DNA of 10,960 bases from Lachnospiraceae bacterium (GTDB lineage: Bacteria > Bacillota_A > Clostridia > Lachnospirales > Lachnospiraceae). Positions within the stretch are counted from its first letter, which is position 1. Each line of letters begins with the position of its first letter. The position numbers and the translations under genes were made by a program. Where the stretch lies: the NCBI GenBank assembly GCA_017634255.1, contig JAGBNT010000073.1, positions 1 to 10,960 on the forward strand. The letters are read 5' to 3'. Positions 1-5,711 of this stretch are shown one piece after another. Below the pieces are notes generated by a model. The model ran no database searches, was not told where the DNA came from, and was given only the letters and a program-made list of their open reading frames with translations.

Positions 1-2
1 AG

Positions 3-158
3 GTCAATAAATTCATGGATGAGATCAGAAATGACGGCGAAGACGGTGACGGCGAAGAGAAGCATGAAAACGAGAAGCCCAAAAATGAGATTCATGAAAA
101 TGAGATTCATGAAAACGAGAAGCATGAAAACGAGAAGCATGAAAACGAGATAAACTAA
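3..158 (+). CDS. 3' end of an open frame cut by TAA inside a pentapeptide repeat
   Basis: This frame is open from the left edge, so its start is outside the window. It reads an acidic stretch (FMDEIRNDGEDGDGEE) and then pentapeptide repeats of the HENEK/HENEI type, and it stops at TAA 156-158. The stop lies inside a repeat unit where the other units mostly have GAA, and the same frame stays open after it for more than 430 codons into the papain-like protease. I infer that this is the N-terminal part of the same ancestral gene, now split by a nonsense change. It could instead be a separate short gene that ends here, or the TAA could be a sequence or assembly error in repetitive DNA. Nothing in this part suggests a catalytic role; it looks like a flexible, highly charged region. 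Confidence 0.55.
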   Translation, partial: VNKFMDEIRNDGEDGDGEEKHENEKPKNEIHENEIHENEKHENEKHENEIN

Positions 159-194
159 AACGAGAAGCCCAAAAATGAGATCCATGAAGAGAAG
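60..194 (+). repeat. 15-bp tandem repeat, pentapeptide HENEK/HENEI type
   Basis: Eight full 15-bp units run in frame from 60 to 179, followed by a partial ninth unit. They start at 60, 75, 90, 105, 120, 135, 150 and 165. The translated units are KHENE, KPKNE, IHENE, IHENE, KHENE, KHENE, IN*NE and KPKNE, then IHEEK. The unit length is a multiple of three, so gain or loss of units keeps the frame. A 27-bp segment at 72-98 recurs almost exactly at 162-188, six units later, which suggests duplication of a larger block. The unit at 150-164 is the most diverged and contains the TAA. Confidence 0.9.
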
Positions 195-374
195 CGCAAC
201 AACGGAAACGGTGACGAAAAGGAATTTGAGGCTGACGGAAAGATATATATAACTCTGGACAACCCTGATCTCATAGAGACGCTGGAAAGCGAGACCAGGA
301 TATATTCACCGCAGGATTATCCGGAGGAGAAGAGGCAGGAGTATCTTAAGTTCCTTAAGGACAATAACCACCAG

Positions 375-1466
375 GTGCCAAGGAATGAGGAGGATCTTAT
401 ACAGATAAGGGCAGGGATGCAGGTATTGAAAACCTATACCATGGATGGCAGGGAGAAGCAGAATTACTTTTATAGAAAAGGGACCGACGCACAGCTTAAG
501 GCGGCCTACAACTGGCTGACCGGATATTATCGGTCAAGGAGGCTCAATGACGACAGGTTTGTCTCCAGTGAGATTAAAAAGCTGGATATACCTAAGGTTA
601 AGGTTACGGTAGAATATAAGAGAAAGTACGAGCAGCAGGGCGCCAATAACTGCTGGGCATGTACGGGATCTGCGATGTATAACCAGTTCATACTGAATAC
701 CTATAAGAATGTCAAAGAGGAAGATCTTATGAACCAGAAGTCGGTAAGGAACTTTGTGCCGGATTACCGTACATTTGAGGAGATGCAAAATGATCAGATC
801 AACATCGATGAGAAGCGCTACAATGAGCAGCTCGCATCGGAAAAAGCCTTCTGCGGAAAGGGAAAGACACGTGTAGGAAGCGTCTTTGAGGTGGGCGATC
901 TGTTCTTAAATAAGCATAAGGATATGATGATGAACAGGCTGACCTTCTATTCACCGAATAAATATTTTAAGGTGACAAGATCCGAAGAGGCCAAAAAGAA
1001 CGATGAGGTGATACTCAATAACCAGAAAGCGATGTTCGTCACCCAGGTAAGCAAGGCGCTTAATGCAGGAAACCTGGTGGGACTCCTTACTTATACTGAA
1101 AAAGGAGGGAAGCACTATAGGACCATTAAAGCCATAGACGGGGAAAAGGTCACGGTAATGGATTCGCTGGACAACACTGAGTATGAAACGAATCTGGATG
1201 TCATATTAAATAATTCCTTTGGCAGATCGATAGAGATAACCTGGTTTGAGAAGCTTAAGAAACCGGAGGAGATGAAGAAAGAATTTTCCAATCTGGATTA
1301 CGATGAGAAGAATGGATATTCCCAGAAGGTGATAACACAGGAAGCCCTGGACAACGTGGCACAAAAGCACGGGGTCTGTGTCGGGAAATTAGGCAATGAT
1401 ATGGATCCCAACATGAGAGCCATGGAGTGGGCAGCTTATATACCGAAGATCCCCGCGGCAGTTTGA
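375..1466 (+). CDS. papain-like (clan CA) cysteine protease, probably 5'-disrupted
   Basis: From a GTG start this is 363 residues. A papain-type active site is visible: QQGANNCWAC, with an oxyanion-hole Gln at 87/88 and nucleophile Cys at 93, then His247 in GGKHYRT and Asp263 in VTVMDSL. The order Q-C-H-D matches papain-fold families such as C70 (AvrRpt2/staphopain-like) and C39-like enzymes; the exact family is not certain. The chain before the Cys has no signal peptide. The start is doubtful. The frame is open back to 159, and the sequence between (for example KIYITLDNPDLIETL) reads like genuine protein. GTG 375 has only AAGGA 13 nt upstream; ATG 417 has AAGGG 5 nt upstream. The gene probably began left of the window and was split by TAA 156-158. 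It lies 16 nt before the kinase-like gene, so they are probably co-transcribed. Substrate unknown. Confidence 0.75.
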   Translation: MPRNEEDLIQIRAGMQVLKTYTMDGREKQNYFYRKGTDAQLKAAYNWLTGYYRSRRLNDDRFVSSEIKKLDIPKVKVTVEYKRKYEQQGANNCWACTGSAMYNQFILNTYKNVKEEDLMNQKSVRNFVPDYRTFEEMQNDQINIDEKRYNEQLASEKAFCGKGKTRVGSVFEVGDLFLNKHKDMMMNRLTFYSPNKYFKVTRSEEAKKNDEVILNNQKAMFVTQVSKALNAGNLVGLLTYTEKGGKHYRTIKAIDGEKVTVMDSLDNTEYETNLDVILNNSFGRSIEITWFEKLKKPEEMKKEFSNLDYDEKNGYSQKVITQEALDNVAQKHGVCVGKLGNDMDPNMRAMEWAAYIPKIPAAV

Positions 1467-1482
1467 GTAAGGGAGGGAAGAA

Positions 1483-3438
1483 ATGAGTCCCGTAACGGGT
1501 AAGGTCAGGGAAAAAGAACATATGGAATCCAGCAGCTCCATAGAGGTTAAGGCGGAGAAGACGGCGCAGCTTAATATGGACAGAAGCACCCTCGAGGGCG
1601 CGGCGCAGGAGGCCGATGCACAAAAAGCTCCAATAAAGACCTCCGGGAAGCGGGGGAGGCTTAATTTAGCCAGAGATATCATCCGGGAGAATATGCCTCC
1701 GGTCTACGCTCCGGGACGGGAGCTGCCTTCCCTCGCGGAGGAAAGGGCAGCCGAAGCGCCGAGGGACAGCGAGGAGCTTAAGGCTATACGGATTAAACTT
1801 AAGCAGGCTGAGGACTTCTTAAATGCCCCGATGCCTCCCCTTCCCAAAAGACCGGAGGACGAGGAGAAATACAGGGACAGTCTTAAGAAAGCCTGTGCTG
1901 ACGCAAGGCTAATATACAGCGAGCTGATGGAGAGTCTGGAGCAGTGGCTAAAGGAAAAGGATTCCCTGCCGGACTATTCCGAGGAGCGCTATGAGCTTAT
2001 AAAGCGCATGAAGGACCAGGCTGCGGACGAAAGCGAAGGCTTTGAGTCCGCCCTCTTTGACTACCGGGAGATGATGACCGGAAGCCCCGAGACTTTAGAG
2101 GGAATCGAGCTTACCTGGGCGGATATGCTTCGGCACGAGAGGGCTGAGCTCATAGACCTCGACGCTAAGAAGATAAAGACCAGTACAGAGGGAGCCGGGA
2201 CCTCGGATATCATTAAATTTGACTGGAAAGGAAAGACCTGTTATTTCAAGGCGGAAGAAAATATGGCGACGGGGAGCTTCAGCGAGGTGGCACATAAGAC
2301 CGCCATGGAACAGGGACTGGATAAAAACCTTTTCGAAGGCTTTGCCAGGGCGGTGAACGATACTATTCAGACCTTTGACGGAGCCAAGATGTGGGAGAAT
2401 ATGCGGGATGTATTCAACTACATACGGGCGGGAGCCACCCATCTGCTGGACAAAAATGCAAACCCCATAAGCAGGTATATCCGCGGGCTTTCCAAGGGAC
2501 AGGAGCCCCTTTTTGAGAAAATTTTCAAGGAGACTTATAAGAGGCAGAACTGTAAAGCCATAGCTCAGGAGAGTGCCCTAATTAAGGAGGGGAGGAATCT
2601 TTCCAGAAGAAACGTGGCTACAAGCCGTATGGCACAGCTTTTGGGAATAGATGATATCATAGCCCCCTCACACACCGTGGTCATAAAGAAGAACGGAAAG
2701 AGGATAAGAGGGAATGTGATGGAGCAGGCAAAGGGAAGCGAGGAGAGGAGTCTTAAGCAGACAAGGTGCACCTACTCCGATGAGGCAGAGGACGAGCTTA
2801 TCTGCCTGCAGTTCTTTGACCTTATCTGCGGACAGATAGACAGGCACTACGGGAATTTCCTGCTCGACACCGAAAGCTCAAGCTCGGGTGAGAACGTCAT
2901 AAGCGGCATCTGCGCCATAGATAACGATATGTCCTTTGGAAATATGGACTTTAAAACGGCAGCGAAAGGCACGAACCGGTTAAGGCGTTTAAGAAGAGAT
3001 ATGATAAAGCTTATCCCGGAGAAATTTAAAAGGGCGGTATTGGAGCTCGACCCCTCTTTCACAGGGCTGATCTTAAGGGATCTAATAGAGCAGGATGAGA
3101 TTAATAGCCTTAACGACAGGATAAGGGGGCTGCAGGACTACATCCGCAGGGTAGATGCACAGGATGAGGCGGAGATACAGAAAAAGCTGGAAAGAGGTGA
3201 AAGCGAAGCGGAGCTTAGGGACAGAGAGCTTGCGAAGCTTAACTTCCTGATAGAGGCGGGGAAGGAGCCGGTAAAGAAGGTCAGGGATCAATACAGGGTG
3301 CAAAACGCCGCAGGTCTGGAAAAGGCGACTCTTTTTAGCGGTTATTTCACCGCAGAGGAGCAGGAGTACCTGGATCGTATAGAGAAGAGAAGGGCAGAGC
3401 TTAGAAGGAGCCCGGCGAGTCAGGCTCAGGGTGCATAA
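1483..3438 (+). CDS. atypical protein/lipid kinase-like protein (PI3/4-kinase-like motifs)
   Basis: This is a 651-residue protein. ATG 1483 is supported by GGGAGG (1471-1476) with a 6-nt spacer. Residues 1-230 are charged, Ala/Glu/Lys-rich and probably helical, with no signal peptide. The catalytic part starts with a Gly-rich turn (GAGTSDIIKF, 237-246) and a likely ATP-binding lysine in CYFKAEE (Lys256). A helical region SRRNVATSRMAQLLGI (374-389) follows. Then come the catalytic loop QIDRHYGNFLL (451-461; Asp453, His455, Asn458) and the metal-binding motif AIDNDMSFG (478-486; Asp480). DRHxxN followed by a later ID-(x)n-F is the signature of PI3/4-kinase-like and actin-fragmin-kinase-like folds; HipA-type kinases are more distant relatives. 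Residues about 535-650 are charged and coiled-coil-like. It could phosphorylate a protein or lipid, or transfer AMP; the motifs do not decide. The intact catalytic residues suggest activity. Confidence 0.72.
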   Translation: MSPVTGKVREKEHMESSSSIEVKAEKTAQLNMDRSTLEGAAQEADAQKAPIKTSGKRGRLNLARDIIRENMPPVYAPGRELPSLAEERAAEAPRDSEELKAIRIKLKQAEDFLNAPMPPLPKRPEDEEKYRDSLKKACADARLIYSELMESLEQWLKEKDSLPDYSEERYELIKRMKDQAADESEGFESALFDYREMMTGSPETLEGIELTWADMLRHERAELIDLDAKKIKTSTEGAGTSDIIKFDWKGKTCYFKAEENMATGSFSEVAHKTAMEQGLDKNLFEGFARAVNDTIQTFDGAKMWENMRDVFNYIRAGATHLLDKNANPISRYIRGLSKGQEPLFEKIFKETYKRQNCKAIAQESALIKEGRNLSRRNVATSRMAQLLGIDDIIAPSHTVVIKKNGKRIRGNVMEQAKGSEERSLKQTRCTYSDEAEDELICLQFFDLICGQIDRHYGNFLLDTESSSSGENVISGICAIDNDMSFGNMDFKTAAKGTNRLRRLRRDMIKLIPEKFKRAVLELDPSFTGLILRDLIEQDEINSLNDRIRGLQDYIRRVDAQDEAEIQKKLERGESEAELRDRELAKLNFLIEAGKEPVKKVRDQYRVQNAAGLEKATLFSGYFTAEEQEYLDRIEKRRAELRRSPASQAQGA

Positions 3439-3453
3439 AGGGGTACATTGGAA

Positions 3454-4425
3454 ATGATATTGAGCACTGTTACGGGGGAAAATGCGTACGCTTTCCGGGA
3501 GCTCTCGCCCGGAGGAGAGCTGGAGGAAGAGGATCTTGAGGGATGCTTTGCCATCGGAGCCCTCTGGGAGGAGGAAGATGGCGGGAAGACGGAAGGTAAG
3601 AAAGACGGGACACAGAGGATACCGGCGGGACTGATAATATTTGAGGCAGAGTATACCGAGCTGGGCGGCTTTCACAGCGCTGAACCGGAGCTGCATCTCA
3701 TATGGCTTTATGTGCATGAAGCCTACCGGGGCAGGGGAATAGGGCGCTGCCTTATGAGAAAGGCGCTGTCTCTGGCAATATCGGCGGGGCTTAAGGGCAT
3801 AAACTGCTCACTTTACATTGGAGAAAGGGAGGGAAACGAGGAGATAAAGGGCTTCCTTGAGCATTATAACTTCAGGTTCACCAGATCTGAAAGGCTGGAT
3901 TTTTCCTTTCAGCTTAAGGATTTCGCAGAGCACGAGGATATTAATGCTAAGCCGGAGAAAGGCTATTCGGTGGTCTCCATCTCCAAGGTTTCAAAGGAGA
4001 GAATAGATGAATTTTTCGGCAAGCTGGGGCTTGATACCGACGAGGGGCGGCTTCGCCCCGGAGAGGTTTCCTATCTGGAGACTGTGGTAAGCTCCGCAAT
4101 CTTAAAGGGGCGCTCTGTTCAGGGCGTCTTTCTTGCAGATCTGGATGATTATTATAACGGCAGCCGCATTTTGGACAATGTTTTCTTAAGGGTACTGCCG
4201 GGACTCGATCCCCGGAATATCCTGGCAATGATCATGTTCTCCTTAAGGTCTTCTCTAGCAATCTACGGAGGGGAGCTTACGATGCATGTTGCCAGCGAAT
4301 ATCCTCCGTCCATCAGGCTCGTGAAATATTTTGTTAAGGACGCTCCCTCCAGACAGATGGAGTACGGCGTATATAATATTGACAAGGATAAGGTACAGGA
4401 AATCCTGAAAACCAGAGAAAGGTAA
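3454..4425 (+). CDS. double-GNAT acetyltransferase-like protein A
   Basis: From ATG 3454 this is 323 residues. TTG 3448, two codons earlier, is an alternative start with AAAGGGG (3437-3443) just 4 nt upstream. The N-terminal half has the acetyl-CoA-binding motif A of GNAT enzymes: LYVHEAYRGRGIGRCLMRKA, with RxxGxG at about 92-97. A typical motif B region follows (FLEHYNFRFTRSERLDF). The C-terminal half (about 170-310) looks like a second, degenerate GNAT fold without the pyrophosphate loop. Its last 58 residues align by eye with the end of the 8260-9090 protein, including the pattern L(I/V)(Q/K)Y(F/M)..(K/R)D..PS. The gene starts a few bases after the kinase-like gene and overlaps the next ORF if that one uses its upstream ATG. 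The acceptor could be a protein amine, a small molecule or a partner from this cluster. Confidence 0.78.
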   Translation: MILSTVTGENAYAFRELSPGGELEEEDLEGCFAIGALWEEEDGGKTEGKKDGTQRIPAGLIIFEAEYTELGGFHSAEPELHLIWLYVHEAYRGRGIGRCLMRKALSLAISAGLKGINCSLYIGEREGNEEIKGFLEHYNFRFTRSERLDFSFQLKDFAEHEDINAKPEKGYSVVSISKVSKERIDEFFGKLGLDTDEGRLRPGEVSYLETVVSSAILKGRSVQGVFLADLDDYYNGSRILDNVFLRVLPGLDPRNILAMIMFSLRSSLAIYGGELTMHVASEYPPSIRLVKYFVKDAPSRQMEYGVYNIDKDKVQEILKTRER

Positions 4426-4426
4426 T

Positions 4427-4431
4427 GGAGG
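4427..4431 (+). promoter_or_regulatory. ribosome binding site deciding the second GNAT start
   Basis: GGAGG lies 5 nt before ATG 4437. The upstream in-frame ATG at 4425, which overlaps the previous stop as TAATG, has only AAAGG 2 nt away. This favours 4437, though coupled initiation at 4425 is possible. Confidence 0.6.
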
Positions 4432-4436
4432 AAATT

Positions 4437-5711
4437 ATGGAGGAAAAGAAGAAGTTCAGGCTGGTACGTCTGACAAAGGATAATATCCTTTCCTTTAAGC
4501 ACTATTTTGACCAGGAGCTGATGAACGCTCTGGCGACGGACAATTTCGACGGAGTCGGGCTCTTAAAGGGCAGGACGGCAGCGGGAGGTTTCATACTTCA
4601 GGATAGAGGGAGTGATACGCACTCAATGGAGATACACGCCTTTAAGGTACATTCGGAATATTCCGGCACGGGAGGAGAAGAGCTCCTGCTAAGGGCGGCG
4701 GAGGCAATGGCGAGGGATAAGGGAAAAAGGCACCTTGTTTACCGCTACATGGATGAAGAGGACGAGGCCGCGGAGTTTTTCGGACGGGCCGGCTTTGAAG
4801 ACTACGGCGTTACCGGCGAGATCATAAATATCAGCAGGAAGGAGCTTAAGGCCCTGCTGACGGATAAGAGCTCCAGCGGCGACCTGGCCAGGAAATCGGA
4901 GGAGAAGCTTAGGGCCTCCCTCAAGGGAGGGAGGCCCTACAAGGAGGCCCTTATCCTTAAGAAGGTGGAGGGCGGCTTCATCTTCAGTCTCGACCTCGGG
5001 GCGGCTCACGGATCGAAGGAGGCTCTTGGACTGATATGGTATGCCCTTGACGATGCCTGTTCGAGGCTGGGGAATGAGGATGTTTTAAGCATCTGCGTGG
5101 AGGAAGAGGAGGCGGCCGTATATGACAAGCTCTTCGGAGGAGCCCGGGATATAGACAGGCAGGCCGTCTATATTCTGCAAAAGGACGTGCAGCCTTCAAT
5201 TTATGATTTTACCTCGGACAGCTTCATCTACTTTGCCCCGAGGCTCAATGCCCTTACGGACATACTCTTAGACCTCGGGCTCGAGGGAGACCTTGTAACC
5301 TCGGAGGACAACGAGACGGTATTTGAGCTCAGGGTACCCAAGGGCGAGCCCGCGAGATACTTAAGCTACGTCTTGAGCTTTGAAGAGGAGGAGGGCCACA
5401 GGATACCGGGCTTTGCCACGAGGCTTTCCACCTATATAGATTGCGGGACGCAGGAGAAGGCCAGGGAGATGATGGACAGGGCTTTAGAGAGCGACCTTAT
5501 CTACTGCGACGAGGACTATCCCGAAGAGGGAGTTATCTCAGTCAATGCGCTTTTGGCGGAGGGACTTGAGATGCCTTCTCCCGGGGAATATCAGGACTTT
5601 TTAAACGGCTATGAGAGGGAAATGCAAAGGCTGTTTGGAATAAAGGCTCTGACGGTTGAAAAAGCAGCTCAAGGGCTTTACGAAGGAGGTATTAACGATG
5701 GGAGAGCTTGA
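4437..5711 (+). CDS. degenerate double-GNAT-like protein B with extra C-terminal domain
   Basis: This is 424 residues from ATG 4437, or 428 from ATG 4425. The N-terminus (FRLVRLTKDNILSF) and the segment FKVHSEYSGTGGEELLLRA match the GNAT layout, followed by a motif B-like AAEFFGRAGFEDYG. The Arg and last Gly of RxxGxG/A are replaced (about 76-81 read SGTGGE), so acetyl-CoA binding is probably weakened or lost. Residues about 165-247 resemble the degenerate second GNAT half of the other two GNAT proteins here, ending RQAVYIL. Residues about 251-401 form an extra acidic alpha/beta domain. Its pattern faintly recalls YbjN or secretion-chaperone folds, but I cannot assign it. A perfect 12-bp hairpin lies in the linker between the first two domains. 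The 3' end overlaps the calpain gene by 14 nt, suggesting translational coupling. A binding or adaptor role is plausible but is inference. Confidence 0.65.
   Translation: MEEKKKFRLVRLTKDNILSFKHYFDQELMNALATDNFDGVGLLKGRTAAGGFILQDRGSDTHSMEIHAFKVHSEYSGTGGEELLLRAAEAMARDKGKRHLVYRYMDEEDEAAEFFGRAGFEDYGVTGEIINISRKELKALLTDKSSSGDLARKSEEKLRASLKGGRPYKEALILKKVEGGFIFSLDLGAAHGSKEALGLIWYALDDACSRLGNEDVLSICVEEEEAAVYDKLFGGARDIDRQAVYILQKDVQPSIYDFTSDSFIYFAPRLNALTDILLDLGLEGDLVTSEDNETVFELRVPKGEPARYLSYVLSFEEEEGHRIPGFATRLSTYIDCGTQEKAREMMDRALESDLIYCDEDYPEEGVISVNALLAEGLEMPSPGEYQDFLNGYEREMQRLFGIKALTVEKAAQGLYEGGINDGRA
4911..4938 (+). repeat. perfect 12-bp intragenic inverted repeat (hairpin)
   Basis: AGGGCCTCCCTC (4911-4922) and GAGGGAGGCCCT (4927-4938) are exact reverse complements around the 4-nt loop AAGG. 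The stem is very GC-rich. It sits in the coding sequence of the second GNAT gene, encoding RASLKGGRP between domains. No T-run follows, so it does not look like an intrinsic terminator for the + strand. Confidence 0.85.
5683..5689 (+). promoter_or_regulatory. strong ribosome binding site for the calpain-like gene
   Basis: AAGGAGG stands 8 nt before ATG 5698, inside the end of the preceding gene. It fixes the start at 5698 rather than at the TTG 5656 in the same frame, which has no comparable site. It also makes the N-terminus MGELDNQV, matching that of the gene at 9189. Confidence 0.9.

Noticed and set aside
60..194. CRISPR-like array
   Set aside because: The 15-bp units are directly tandem without spacers, are in frame and are protein-coding in character.
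3082..3717. 211-codon open frame on the - strand
   Set aside because: It lies opposite the kinase-like and GNAT genes, which have clear motifs and ribosome binding sites; it has no recognisable domain and looks like a shadow of their codon use.
4044..4059. Short hairpin GGGGCG/CGCCCC with loop GCTT in the first GNAT gene
   Set aside because: Only six base pairs and no T-run; such stems are expected by chance in GC-rich codons.
5656..5697. In-frame N-terminal extension of the calpain-like protein from TTG 5656
   Set aside because: ATG 5698 has a strong AAGGAGG at ideal spacing and gives the leader shared with the gene at 9189.
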